The notes beneath the pieces were generated by a model. That model worked only from the letters and a program-made list of their open reading frames with translations. It had not been told where the DNA came from and made no database searches. 64,000 nt of DNA, from the NCBI RefSeq assembly GCF_002087085.1, contig NZ_MWQY01000008.1:124001-188000 (forward strand), read 5' to 3'. The stretch is from Marispirochaeta aestuarii (lineage in GTDB: Bacteria > Spirochaetota > Spirochaetia > JC444 > Marispirochaetaceae). Below, piece after piece: positions 35,617-44,447 of the stretch (the first letter of the stretch is position 1; the number at the start of each line of letters is the position of its first letter). Both the position numbers and the translations under genes were made by a program.

Positions 35617-37566
35617 ATGCAACGGCGAATTTATCTGGACGACATCCCTCTGCCCGAAGCCCGGGAGCGGATGTCCAAATTTCTTCGGAACAACAATCTT
35701 GCAGGACCCCTGGAAGCTGAGAAAATTCCCCTCTCTGAAGCTGCGGGCAGAATAAGCGCGGAGCCGGTCTGGGCCTCCCTCTCCTCGCCGGGTTACCACG
35801 CCTCGGCCATGGATGGGTACGCCGTAAAGTCAAAAGAGAGTTCCGGGGCCACGGAAACCTCCCCGGTGCGGATTCCCCTGGGACCTGAAGGTCCCGCTTC
35901 CTACGTCGACACCGGCGACCCCATGCCCCCCTGGGCCGATGCGGTGGTAATGATAGAGAACGCCGAGCTCGTGGACGACGACACAGCCATCGAAATCCGT
36001 GCCGCCGTGGCCCCCTGGACTTCCGTCCGCCCCATGGGTGAAGACCTGGTAGCCACAGAGCTTGTTCTTCCGGCCAATCACTGCCTGAGTCCCGTCGATT
36101 TGGGGGCCATAGCCGGAAGCGGCCACGCCACCGTGTCGGTGCGGAGAAAACCGGTGGTCGTCATCATTCCCACGGGCACCGAACTCATCAGCCCCGAAGA
36201 GGCTGAAAGCCGGGCCATGAAACCGGGGGAGATTATCGAGTACAACTCCCTGATGCTGGCTGCCCAGGTTGAATCCTGGGGCGGGGAGGCCCGGCGCTAT
36301 TCAACGGTTATCGACGATCCTGAGCTGATCCGAAGGGCTCTGGCCCGGGCAGCCGGGGAGGCGGACCTGGTGGTAATGATCGCCGGGTCCTCCGCCGGCA
36401 GCGAGGACTACAGCGCTTCGGTAATCGGAGACCTGGGGGAGGTCTTTGTCCACGGAATCGCCGTAAAACCGGGGCATCCGGTTATTCTGGGTATGGTAAA
36501 GGGTACCCCGCCGGTACCGGTCATCGGATCTCCCGGCTACCCGGTATCCTGTGCCCTGACCGGGGAGATCTTCATCGAACCGATCCTCTCCCAGTGGCTC
36601 GGCCGGAGCGGCAGACAGCGGCCGGAAACTGAGGCCGTAATGAGCCGTAAACTCCACTCCGCCGCCGGAGCCGAGGAGTTTGTCCGGGTGGCCCTGGGAG
36701 AAGTGGACGGAAAAACCGTAGCCGCCCCCCTGCAGCGGGGAGCAGGGGTAATCAGCTCCCTGGTAAAGGCGGACGGAATCCTGCGCATCCCCGCCCTCTC
36801 GGAAGGGGTGGACGCCGGTGAGATGGTCCGGGTCAGCCTGCTCCGGGACCCGGCAGAAATCAGACGAACCATCGTGCATATCGGGAGCCATGATATATGC
36901 CTTGACGTGCTGGCCCAGTACATCGCCGGGCGTTCCTCCCGTTTTACCAGCTCCAACGCCGGCAGTCTCGGCGGGCTTGTCGCCCTTAAACGGGGAGAAG
37001 CCCATGTCGCGGGCTCCCACCTTCTGGATCCGGACACCGGAAACTTCAACGACAGCTACATACGGCGCTACCTGTCAGGAGAGAAGGTGGCGGTCATCAG
37101 CTTTGTCCACCGGGAGCAGGGTCTCATTACCGCCAAGGGGAATCCGAAGGGGATACGGGACTTTTCCGACCTGACCCGGGAGGACCTGCGCTATGTTAAC
37201 CGGCAGCGGGGAGCAGGAACCAGGGTGCTCCTGGACTACAACCTGGAGCAGCTGGGTATCGATCCCGAACAGGTTCCCGGTTACCGGAGGGAGGAGTATA
37301 CCCACCTGGCGGTCGCCGCGGCGGTGCAGTCGGGAGCAGCGGACTGCGGCCTGGGAATCGCCGCAGCGGCCATGGCCCTGGACCTCGACTTCATTCCCCT
37401 GGCCCATGAACGGTATGAGCTGGTTACCCTGGAGCGCTTCTTCGAAGGACCTGTTCTCAAGCCCCTGCTGGAGGTCCTGGAGGATCAGGAATTCCGGAAA
37501 ACCGTCGACTCCATGGCGGGATACGCAACGGCCGATATGGGCAGGGTCCGCAAAATCGAGGCCTGA
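35617..37566 (+). CDS. MoeA fused to a periplasmic-binding-protein-like domain
   Basis: A 649-residue fusion. Residues 1-410 are a second MoeA (SAMDGYAVKS, DPMPPWADAVVMIE, IPTGTELISPEEA, AGSSAGSEDYSA, GIAVKPGHPVILG, IGSPGYPVSCA). Residues 420-649 are a type-2 binding-protein-like domain (HIGSHDICLDVL, FTSSNAGSLGGLVALKRGEA, NRQRGAGTRVLLDY, GAADCGLGIAAAAMALDLDF). The C-terminal part resembles oxyanion-binding proteins and may deliver or sense the metal. Note GSPGYPVS in place of GLPGNPVS. AAAGGAA precedes the ATG. Confidence 0.92.
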   Translation: MQRRIYLDDIPLPEARERMSKFLRNNNLAGPLEAEKIPLSEAAGRISAEPVWASLSSPGYHASAMDGYAVKSKESSGATETSPVRIPLGPEGPASYVDTGDPMPPWADAVVMIENAELVDDDTAIEIRAAVAPWTSVRPMGEDLVATELVLPANHCLSPVDLGAIAGSGHATVSVRRKPVVVIIPTGTELISPEEAESRAMKPGEIIEYNSLMLAAQVESWGGEARRYSTVIDDPELIRRALARAAGEADLVVMIAGSSAGSEDYSASVIGDLGEVFVHGIAVKPGHPVILGMVKGTPPVPVIGSPGYPVSCALTGEIFIEPILSQWLGRSGRQRPETEAVMSRKLHSAAGAEEFVRVALGEVDGKTVAAPLQRGAGVISSLVKADGILRIPALSEGVDAGEMVRVSLLRDPAEIRRTIVHIGSHDICLDVLAQYIAGRSSRFTSSNAGSLGGLVALKRGEAHVAGSHLLDPDTGNFNDSYIRRYLSGEKVAVISFVHREQGLITAKGNPKGIRDFSDLTREDLRYVNRQRGAGTRVLLDYNLEQLGIDPEQVPGYRREEYTHLAVAAAVQSGAADCGLGIAAAAMALDLDFIPLAHERYELVTLERFFEGPVLKPLLEVLEDQEFRKTVDSMAGYATADMGRVRKIEA

Positions 37567-37637
37567 CCCCGGGATTCTGAACAGTACATTTGCATTTCTG
37601 ACTGAAACGTTTATAATTATCAGGCGGAGGAAGTCAG

Positions 37638-38558
37638 ATGGACAGACGGGAATTCCTTAAGATGCTGGGACGCTTCAGCGTCGCCGCCGGCATGGCGGCC
37701 CTGGCGGGCGGAAGGAGGCCTCTCTTCGCTCAAGCAAACGGAACTTCAGCCTGGGATCTGGCTGCCGTCATGGGGGGAGAACCGGGGGATATGTTCGACG
37801 CCGGAATCGCCTCCTTCGGCGGTATGCCGTCCTTTGTAAAACCCGGGCAGTCGGTCTGCATAAAGGTCAACGCCAGCTGGAACGCTCCGCCCGAGCGGGG
37901 AGCCACCACATCCCCGTCCCTGGTTGAGCGGATCGTCCGGCGCTGCCGGGAAGCAGGAGCCTCCCGGGTCTACGTGCTGGACCATACCATCGAGAACGCG
38001 AAGCTTGCCTTCTCTTCCACGGGCATCGAAGAAGCGGCCAGAACCGGCGGTGCACAGATCGTCCCGGCCAACTCCAGGGGCTACTACCAGGAACTCTCCG
38101 TTCCCGGAGCACAGCGGCTCAGGTCGGTTATGGTTCACGAGCTTCTTCTTGAAACGGATGTATTTATCAACGTTCCCATCCTGAAGCACCACGGCAGCAC
38201 CACCATTACCAGCGCCATGAAAAACCTCATGGGGGTAATCTGGGATCGGGGCTACTACCACGCCAACGACCTTCACCGCTGCATCGCCGAGTTTCCCCTG
38301 CTTGTCAAACCCGACCTGAACGTCGTTGATGCCTATACGGTCATGAACTCCGGCGGTCCCCGGGGCTTCTACTCCGGCTCGGACCTATCCGTTCGAAAGA
38401 TGCAGATAATCTCCCCGGATATCGTCGCCGTCGACGCCGCGGCCGCCCGAACATGGGGCACCGAGCCCGAAAAAGTCCGCTACATCGGGCTGGCTCACGG
38501 TTTCGGTCTGGGAGAATCCAATCTGGAGGCCCTGAGAATCAACAGGATACGGGTGTGA
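37638..38558 (+). CDS. DUF362 family protein with Tat-type leader
   Basis: A 306-residue protein. The N-terminus MDRREFLKMLGRFSVAAG is a twin-arginine-like leader (RREFLK), pointing to export in folded form. The DUF362 domain follows: VCIKVNASWNAPPERGATTS, DHTIENAKLAF, FINVPILKHHGSTTIT, SAMKNLMGVIWDRGYYH. DUF362 proteins are associated with iron-sulfur redox proteins but have no assigned reaction. GGAGGAA precedes the ATG and it overlaps the polyferredoxin gene by GTGA, so the two likely form a complex. Confidence 0.88.
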   Translation: MDRREFLKMLGRFSVAAGMAALAGGRRPLFAQANGTSAWDLAAVMGGEPGDMFDAGIASFGGMPSFVKPGQSVCIKVNASWNAPPERGATTSPSLVERIVRRCREAGASRVYVLDHTIENAKLAFSSTGIEEAARTGGAQIVPANSRGYYQELSVPGAQRLRSVMVHELLLETDVFINVPILKHHGSTTITSAMKNLMGVIWDRGYYHANDLHRCIAEFPLLVKPDLNVVDAYTVMNSGGPRGFYSGSDLSVRKMQIISPDIVAVDAAAARTWGTEPEKVRYIGLAHGFGLGESNLEALRINRIRV

Positions 38559-40156
38559 AGCGGACAAAGTCCGCCGGGATGTATCCCGCCCTCAGGATTC
38601 TACGTATTCTGACAGCCGCTCTTGTTCTCGCCGGTTTTGTCGCGGGGATGAGCTTAAGCAGCATCTTCTTTGACAGGATACTTTCTCTGCTTGTATCCGT
38701 CCAGTTCCTTCCGGCTCTCCTGCGGCTGCTGCTTTCCGGCACAGCTCTGGCCATTTCCGCACTGGTTCCGCTTCTTGTAATCGGAGTCCTGACCTTCCTT
38801 GTCGGCAGGGTCTACTGTTCGGTGCTTTGCCCCCTGGGAATTCTGCAGGATCTGCTGCTCTTTCTCAGCAGAAAACTCGGGCGGCGAAACATGCGCCATG
38901 AGCCATCCCGCATGGGTATTCATGCAGCCGTCTGGTCAGCCTCCGTTATTCTTGCCGCCGCCGGTCTGCCCGTCCTGCTCAGTCTGCTGGAACCCTACGC
39001 CTTTTTCGGCAGAATCCATCGGGACGTCTTTGTCCCCCTGACGACCCTTTCCAGCACAGCAATCGTTGAGATATTGAAGAACTACGAGATATACCTGGCG
39101 CCCGTCCCCTTCCGGGGGGAGCTGCGGGCGGTACTCTCCAGCCTTGCCCTTCTTGCAACCCTGATATTTCTGACCCTGCGATGGGGCCGCTGGTACTGCA
39201 ACCGGCTCTGCCCCGCGGGCTTCATGCTGAGACTTTTAAGCATTCATCCTGTTTTCGGCCTGCGGCTCAAACGGGAGGATTGTATAACCTGCGGACTCTG
39301 CACCAGGGTCTGCCGGGCCGCCTGCATTGACCTTGAGAACCATTCCCTAGCGACTGACCGCTGCGTCCTCTGCTTCGACTGCGCTGCAGCCTGCCCCACC
39401 GGAGCCATAGCCTTCCAGCCTGCACGGAATCATTCCCCTGATGTCAGGGATATCTCCCGGCGAAGGGCCCTTCTCAGCGCCGCAGGTACCCTGCTCGCCG
39501 CCGGATCAGCCTGGGCCCTGAGCCCCTTAAAGAATCTGGAGGGACCGCCAGCCCTTCCGGAGACGGATACCGGCAATCCCGAACAGCCCGTCCTGCCGCC
39601 GGGAGCGATATCCCGTTCCCATTACAGCGCCCGCTGCATCTCCTGCCATACCTGCGTATCCTCCTGCCCTACCCACGTACTGCAGCCCTCCTTTTTTGCC
39701 CTGGGCCTGCGGGGATTTCTGCAGCCTGTAATGGACTACCGCAGCGGCTACTGCGAGTGGGAGTGCAACACCTGTTCCACCGTCTGTCCCACCGGGGCCA
39801 TCGCCCCGATTCAGCTCAAAGAGAAGAAGATGCTGCAGATGGGAACGGTAGACTTCATCCAGGACCGCTGCGTGGTATTCACCGAAGGGACAGCCTGCGG
39901 GGCCTGCGCGGAAGTCTGCCCCACCGGAGCCGTGTGGATGGCCCCCTACCAGGGTGAGCTGACCCAGCCCCTGACGGACACGGCTTTCTGTTCCGGCTGC
40001 GGCAGCTGCCAGCACGCCTGTCCGGTGGAAGGAGAAAAGGCAATACTTGTCCAGGGACTTGAAGAGCATGGAAGACGGAAGGAAAAACCTGTCGACCAGC
40101 AGGAGGAAGAAGAACCGGGTTCCCCCGGCGAGGAATTCGAGGAGTTTCCCTTTTAG
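38555..40156 (+). CDS. Membrane polyferredoxin (NapH-like, multiple 4Fe-4S)
   Basis: A 533-residue protein with a NapH-type membrane part: about five helices, and the paired CSVLCPLG and CNRLCPAG motifs. A ferredoxin pair follows (CITCGLCTRVC, CVLCFDCAAACP). A second region starts with a Tat-like SRRRALLSAAG and has four further cluster motifs (CISCHTCVSSCP, CNTCSTVCP, CGACAEVCP, CSGCGSCQHACP). It looks like NapH and NapG joined in one chain and would move electrons between the quinone pool and an external partner such as the DUF362 protein. Start is the GTG at 38555; ATG 38579 is possible. The C-terminus is very acidic. Confidence 0.9.
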   Translation: MKRTKSAGMYPALRILRILTAALVLAGFVAGMSLSSIFFDRILSLLVSVQFLPALLRLLLSGTALAISALVPLLVIGVLTFLVGRVYCSVLCPLGILQDLLLFLSRKLGRRNMRHEPSRMGIHAAVWSASVILAAAGLPVLLSLLEPYAFFGRIHRDVFVPLTTLSSTAIVEILKNYEIYLAPVPFRGELRAVLSSLALLATLIFLTLRWGRWYCNRLCPAGFMLRLLSIHPVFGLRLKREDCITCGLCTRVCRAACIDLENHSLATDRCVLCFDCAAACPTGAIAFQPARNHSPDVRDISRRRALLSAAGTLLAAGSAWALSPLKNLEGPPALPETDTGNPEQPVLPPGAISRSHYSARCISCHTCVSSCPTHVLQPSFFALGLRGFLQPVMDYRSGYCEWECNTCSTVCPTGAIAPIQLKEKKMLQMGTVDFIQDRCVVFTEGTACGACAEVCPTGAVWMAPYQGELTQPLTDTAFCSGCGSCQHACPVEGEKAILVQGLEEHGRRKEKPVDQQEEEEPGSPGEEFEEFPF

Positions 40157-40419
40157 CTTTTCCCGCTTATGGTGCTTTCATATTCCGGAAAATAACGTCC
40201 GATTACCTGCAGATCAAAACTCCTGAGAATAGATTCCTTGGGTTCATGTTCCAGAAGAAACTGAAAGGATTCTTTTATCAGCCGTTCTTTATCCCCGGTA
40301 CCCCCCGTCAGTTTCTGAAAATAGGTATCATCCAGGCGGACCGTATGTTTTGTGACACTCCCGCCTTCCGTGACACTTACAATAAAGGTATTCTGGTTTT
40401 CTTTTCGGACATCGACCAT
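40153..40419 (-). CDS. Small conserved hypothetical protein
   Basis: An 88-residue soluble protein (MVDVRKENQNTFIVSVTEGG at the start; TKHTVRLDDTYFQKLTG; later ESFQFLLEHEPKESILRSFD). Similar small proteins are seen in other bacteria, without function. It converges on the polyferredoxin gene, sharing 4 nt at the ends, and lies 52 nt downstream of the tungstate ABC ATPase on the same strand. Confidence 0.75.
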   Translation of the reverse strand: MVDVRKENQNTFIVSVTEGGSVTKHTVRLDDTYFQKLTGGTGDKERLIKESFQFLLEHEPKESILRSFDLQVIGRYFPEYESTISGKS

Positions 40420-40471
40420 GGCATCCCTCCATCTGCGGACTGGTATCTGCTGCTTTTAGAGGTAAGAACTA

Positions 40472-41497
40472 TCAGTACAAACGTACAGTGGAGGCTTTGA
40501 AGGAGACAAACACCCTGGAACCGGGACTCAAACCAAGTTCCGCGCTGGATTCCCCGGTAACACGAGAGGTAAGGACAAGATTCTCCACCCTTACCGCAAC
40601 ATCGATAAGGGGATGAGCCTGCTCCCTGTTTTTCACCGGCGTAACGGACTCCACCGTCCCGGGAAAGTTGTTCCGGGCCGATGAATGAAGAGCCTCCCGG
40701 GAGAGGATTATCCTGTCGTAGTCCACAACGGCCTTGGTAAAATCCCCCTCCAGGTCCGGACAGTGTATCGATACCCCGTCGGACACAAAGAGCCGCTCGT
40801 CCTTCTGTCCGGGAACCATTCTTCCGGGAAGGATATTCTCCCCTGCGGGAACAACCCTGCCCTCATCCAGGTGGACCAGCCGGTCGCAGATGCGGTAGGC
40901 GAAGGGGAGGTTATGGGTGCTCACGATTATTGTTGTCCCATAAAGATCACGTATGGAGGGCAGAAGCTTTTCAAAACGCCGGACGTTCTCCCGGTCGATA
41001 CTGGATGTGGGTTCATCGAAAAGGATCACCTTGGGTCTCAATACCAGGGCCCTGGCAATGGCAACCCGCTGGATCTCCCCTCCGGAAAGAGCGTTGGACC
41101 GCCGCTTTTCAAAACCCTGGAGTCCTACCACCTCCAGAGCTTCCATAACCTTTTCCCTGATCTCACAGCCGGATTGCTTTCTGATCTTCAGGCCGTAGGC
41201 AATGTTGTCATATACCGTACCGCTCAAAAGCAGGGGGTTCTGGTGCAGATAGACGGTCTGTTCCCGCAGCGCCCTGCTCCTGCTCACATCCCTGCCCTCA
41301 AAGAGAATCCGCCCCTTTTCCAGGGGCAGCAACATGTTCAGAAGCTTCATAAGGGTCGTTTTACCCGAACCGTTGGGCCCCAGGAGCACGTGTATCCTGT
41401 TCTCCTGGAAGTCGAGCTCTTCCACAATCAGGGCCGGCTCCGAGTCATAACCGAATTCTATATTCTCAGCACGAAAAACGGGATTCTCAGACATCAT
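40472..41497 (-). CDS. tupC: Tungstate/molybdate ABC transporter ATP-binding protein
   Basis: A 341-residue ATPase. Walker A is GPNGSGKTT near residue 38, the signature is LSGGEIQRVAIARAL, Walker B is KVILFDEPTSSID. A C-terminal TOBE-like domain (IDVAVRVENLVLTSRVTGES, VFVSFKASTVRLY) is the oxyanion-sensing module found in Mod/Tup/Wtp ATPases. It overlaps the permease gene by 11 nt. Regulation is shared with tupA through the upstream leader. Confidence 0.88.
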   Translation of the reverse strand: MMSENPVFRAENIEFGYDSEPALIVEELDFQENRIHVLLGPNGSGKTTLMKLLNMLLPLEKGRILFEGRDVSRSRALREQTVYLHQNPLLLSGTVYDNIAYGLKIRKQSGCEIREKVMEALEVVGLQGFEKRRSNALSGGEIQRVAIARALVLRPKVILFDEPTSSIDRENVRRFEKLLPSIRDLYGTTIIVSTHNLPFAYRICDRLVHLDEGRVVPAGENILPGRMVPGQKDERLFVSDGVSIHCPDLEGDFTKAVVDYDRIILSREALHSSARNNFPGTVESVTPVKNREQAHPLIDVAVRVENLVLTSRVTGESSAELGLSPGSRVFVSFKASTVRLY

Positions 41498-42170
41498 TCT
41501 TTACCAGGCTGTGGGTTATGATATTGATACCCAGGGCGATGGCCAGCAGAATCAGCCCCAGGGAGATCCCCAGCTCGAACTGCCCCTTGCTGGTCTCCAG
41601 GGCAATGCTGGTGGTCATGGTACGGGTATACCAGCGGATATTGCCTCCCAGCATCATGGACACCCCCACCTCGCCTACGACCCTGCCGAATCCCGCCAGA
41701 ACCGCGGAGATTATGATAAAGCGGGCCTCTATTATCGACGCCTTGAGCACGTCTCCGCGGCGGGCGCCCAGGGTTATCAGGGTCTCATGAAAACGGGGAT
41801 CCATTCTGGAGAGCCCTGAGTAGACAAGGGATGTCAGGACCGGCAGCACCAGGAAAACCTGGCCGATAATGATAGCCCCGGGGGTGAAGAGCAGGTTCAG
41901 CTCCCCCAGGGGACCGGAGCGGGAGATAACGGAAAAAACAAGAAGACCGATAACCACGGTGGGAACCGCCATAAGGGCGCTCAACACGGAGATTATCGGC
42001 CGTTTGAAGGGGATCCTGCCGAAATGCAGAGCTATCCCCAGGGGAATACTCAAAAGGGAAGCGAAGAATGTGGAAGCCAGGGCCAGACGCAGGGAGGTAA
42101 AGGCGATGAAAAAGACCTCCCGGTCGCCTGACACTATCAGACGCAGAGCTTCCGTAAAAATGGAACCCAT
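41487..42170 (-). CDS. tupB: Tungstate ABC transporter permease
   Basis: A 227-residue inner-membrane permease with about five to six helices and the cytoplasmic EAA loop (HETLITLGARRGDVLKASI, then GFGRVVGEVGVSMMLGGNI). The sequence and length fit TupB-type tungstate permeases. It lies between tupA (21 nt upstream) and tupC (overlapping). Molybdate uptake cannot be excluded from the permease alone. Confidence 0.9.
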   Translation of the reverse strand: MGSIFTEALRLIVSGDREVFFIAFTSLRLALASTFFASLLSIPLGIALHFGRIPFKRPIISVLSALMAVPTVVIGLLVFSVISRSGPLGELNLLFTPGAIIIGQVFLVLPVLTSLVYSGLSRMDPRFHETLITLGARRGDVLKASIIEARFIIISAVLAGFGRVVGEVGVSMMLGGNIRWYTRTMTTSIALETSKGQFELGISLGLILLAIALGINIITHSLVKNDV

Positions 42171-42191
42171 GGTACTCCCGGTTCTTCCGCC

Positions 42192-43052
42192 TTAACGGGC
42201 GTCGGGATAGAAGAGCTGTTCGCCGCCCTTCTTGAAATCTCCGATCAGCTGCTGACCCTTCCCGCTGACAATCCAGTCAATCAGGGCCATGGCGCCGTCA
42301 AAGTTCACATGGGGGTGAAGTTCAGGATTGACCGCGATGATGCCGTAGGGATTGAAGAGGGAGGCCTCGCCGTCGAAACACACCACCAGGTCGATGGAAT
42401 CCTTCATGGCGATAAAGGTTCCCCGATCGGCAAGGGTATAGCCCTGAAGGTCATTGGTCATGGTTATTACCGCGCCCATTCCCTGTCCGGCCTCTTTATA
42501 CCAGGAACCTTCGGGGGTAATCCCGGCACCCTCCCAGAGACTGAGTTCCTTAAAATGGGTCCCGGAATTGTCTCCCCGGGAAACGAAATCCGCCTCGGCC
42601 TCGGCTACCAGCTTGAGTGCCTCGGCAGCAGTCCCGGCCTCTCCGATTCCAGCGGGATCATCCTCAGGTCCGAGAACAACGAAATCGTTATACATTACGT
42701 CTTTCCGGTTTACCCCGTAACCGGCGTCGACAAACTTGTCTTCCTGGGCCCGGGCATGGACAAATACAACATCCACATCGCCCTTTTCGCCAAGACCAAG
42801 GGCAGCGCCGGTTCCGACGGCGATAACATCAACGGTGTATCCCGTGTCTTTGGTGAACTCCGGCAGCAGGAAGCCCAGAAGGCCGCTGTTGTCCGTACTG
42901 GTGGTGGTGGCAAGTTTTACCCTGGGATTCTCCGGGGCGGGGGCCTGTTCTTCAACTTTTGGTGACTGGGGGCTTTCAGCGGCGCCGCCTGCAAAAAGGG
43001 ACATGGAAAACACTGCAAACAGCACGACGGCAAGAGTTATTGCCTTTTTCAT
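42192..43052 (-). CDS. tupA: Tungstate ABC transporter substrate-binding protein
   Basis: Extracytoplasmic oxyanion-binding protein of 286 residues. The signal peptide ends SLFAGGAAES, a pattern common in spirochaetes. The TupA signature LATTTSTDNSGLL begins the mature domain; DVVFVHARAQEDKFVDAGYG, NDFVVLGPEDDPAGI and SRGDNSGTHFKELSLW follow, as in TupA proteins that prefer tungstate. Start is the ATG at 43052 with AAAGGAG upstream; a TTG at 43070 is less likely. Confidence 0.92.
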   Translation of the reverse strand: MKKAITLAVVLFAVFSMSLFAGGAAESPQSPKVEEQAPAPENPRVKLATTTSTDNSGLLGFLLPEFTKDTGYTVDVIAVGTGAALGLGEKGDVDVVFVHARAQEDKFVDAGYGVNRKDVMYNDFVVLGPEDDPAGIGEAGTAAEALKLVAEAEADFVSRGDNSGTHFKELSLWEGAGITPEGSWYKEAGQGMGAVITMTNDLQGYTLADRGTFIAMKDSIDLVVCFDGEASLFNPYGIIAVNPELHPHVNFDGAMALIDWIVSGKGQQLIGDFKKGGEQLFYPDAR

Positions 43053-43073
43053 TTGGGAACTCCTTTCCAAATT

Positions 43074-43186
43074 TCGGGAGGTTGCCTGATTTCTCAGCCA
43101 GCCCTTGGACAGCCATACGACTGCCCGGGACCGGTCGCCTTAGATCCGGAGACGAATCCTTAGGCTAACGGTTCGGAGAATGTCTG
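43074..43186 (-). promoter_or_regulatory. Putative Moco/Tuco riboswitch upstream of tupA
   Basis: On the minus strand the leader folds well by hand: a hairpin GCCU-AAG-GAUUCG-UCUC-CGGAUC-UA-AGGC whose internal loop (CCUAAG/UAAGG) nearly matches the 11-nt tetraloop receptor; a 7-bp hairpin GGCAGUC-GUAU-GGCUGUC; and CUGA-GAAA-UCAG with a GNRA loop, then CCUCCCG. A GNRA loop plus receptor and the 3-prime CCUCCCG fit my recollection of Moco-type riboswitches, and the moaA leader shares the same landmarks. CCUCC could pair with the GGAG of the tupA ribosome site. Confidence 0.68.
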
Positions 43187-43197
43187 AAAGGGATTGT

Positions 43198-43203
43198 AGT
43201 ATA
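43198..43203 (-). promoter_or_regulatory. -10 box of the tupABC promoter
   Basis: TATACT on the minus strand. The predicted start near 43190 lies immediately before the structured leader, giving about 138 nt of untranslated RNA. The -35 box is poor (TTTGTT region). Confidence 0.5.
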
Positions 43204-43233
43204 GGAGGATCAGAAAATCAACAAAGCTCTATA

Positions 43234-44355
43234 TTATTTTTCCGCCAGTCGCGGCACCCTGCCGGAAATGCGGGTGACGATCTCGTAGTTTATGGTCCCC
43301 AGAACTTCGGCCTGCTCCCCGGCTCCGATGAACTGGTCAGCCTGCGCCCCGATTATCACCACCTCGTCGCCTTCCTCGACCCTGCCCCTTAAAGGGCTTA
43401 CATCGATAAGGCACTGGTCCATGCAGATCGTTCCCACCTGCCGGCAGCGCCGGCCGCCGACGAGCATCTCGATGCGGTTGCTCAAGGCCCGTGCGAGTCC
43501 GTCCCCATACCCCACAGGCACCGTGGCTATCAGGGACTGACGGGAGGTAATATAACTGTGACCATAACTCAACCCGGTGCCGGGAGAAACCTCCTTTAAC
43601 TGGGTTATCGCGGTTTTCCAGCTCAGAACCGGTTTAAGCTCGTCCACCCGGGGATTGCGGATTTCGGAAGAGGGCTTTAATCCATACAGGGCGATTCCCG
43701 GCCTGCAGGCATCAAAGCAGGCACCGGAGACATCAAAGATCGCGGCGCTGTTGGCCATGTGGGTCTCAAAGTCCCTGAAGTCCGCGGTCTTTTCCACCAG
43801 GTCCCGGAACCGGCCAAGCTGTTCCAGGGAATACTCCGGGTCTCCCTCATCGGCCCGGGGAAAATGGCTCATGAATCCGGCAATCTTCAATCCCGGATAC
43901 CCTGCAATCCTGGCCAGCACCGTGTCGGCCTCCCGGGGGCAGAATCCCACCCTTCCCATGCCGGTATCGAATTTCAGATGCACCCTGATATCCCGTCCCT
44001 GACGAAGCGCCTCCCTGGAGAGCGCCCGGAGCTGAATGTCCGTGGCCACTACAGGCTCAAATCCATGGGCGGCGATCTCCTGCGCGGTATCTCCCAGATC
44101 CGGAGACAGGATAATAAAGCGGGCATCAATCCCGTTTTCCGCCAGCTCCAGAGCCTCCTGCACCTGAGCGACCCCGAAGGTATCCACTCCCCGGGAGACA
44201 AGATGGGATGCCACAATACGAGCCCCGTGGCCGTAGGCATCGGCCTTGATGGCGGGCCATAAAGGCCGACCGCCGGCCAGCTCCCGCAGCAGAGAAAGGT
44301 TGTGGTCAAGATTCTTCAAGGATATGTATACCCTGGTCAGGGGAAGTCTGCTCAT
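43234..44355 (-). CDS. alr: Alanine racemase
   Basis: PLP-dependent racemase that makes D-alanine for peptidoglycan; 373 residues. The PLP lysine is in WPAIKADAYGHGA, the second catalytic Tyr lies in SYGHSYI / CRPGIALYGLKPS, and other family segments are KFDTGMGRVGF, PVGYGDG and GTICMDQCLIDV. Start is the ATG at 44355 (MSRLPLTRVYIS) with CGGAG upstream; the frame is open for another 50 codons without coding character. Divergent from the arginine deiminase gene. Confidence 0.95.
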   Translation of the reverse strand: MSRLPLTRVYISLKNLDHNLSLLRELAGGRPLWPAIKADAYGHGARIVASHLVSRGVDTFGVAQVQEALELAENGIDARFIILSPDLGDTAQEIAAHGFEPVVATDIQLRALSREALRQGRDIRVHLKFDTGMGRVGFCPREADTVLARIAGYPGLKIAGFMSHFPRADEGDPEYSLEQLGRFRDLVEKTADFRDFETHMANSAAIFDVSGACFDACRPGIALYGLKPSSEIRNPRVDELKPVLSWKTAITQLKEVSPGTGLSYGHSYITSRQSLIATVPVGYGDGLARALSNRIEMLVGGRRCRQVGTICMDQCLIDVSPLRGRVEEGDEVVIIGAQADQFIGAGEQAEVLGTINYEIVTRISGRVPRLAEK

Positions 44356-44447
44356 ACTTTGCTCCGTCGGGAACCAAGAATACCATAGACCCCTGCCCGA
44401 GGGGAATAGATTTACAGTCGGCGTTTTTCTGATATGATACTGACACC

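Noticed and set aside
38453-38554. N-terminal extension of the polyferredoxin
   Set aside because: It is within the DUF362 gene and basic/low-complexity; the GTGA junction is the better start.
43074-43186. c-di-GMP-I or cobalamin riboswitch as identity of the tupA leader
   Set aside because: It has a tetraloop and receptor as in c-di-GMP-I, but lacks that family's conserved core; the shared moaA leader and metal genes favour the Moco type.
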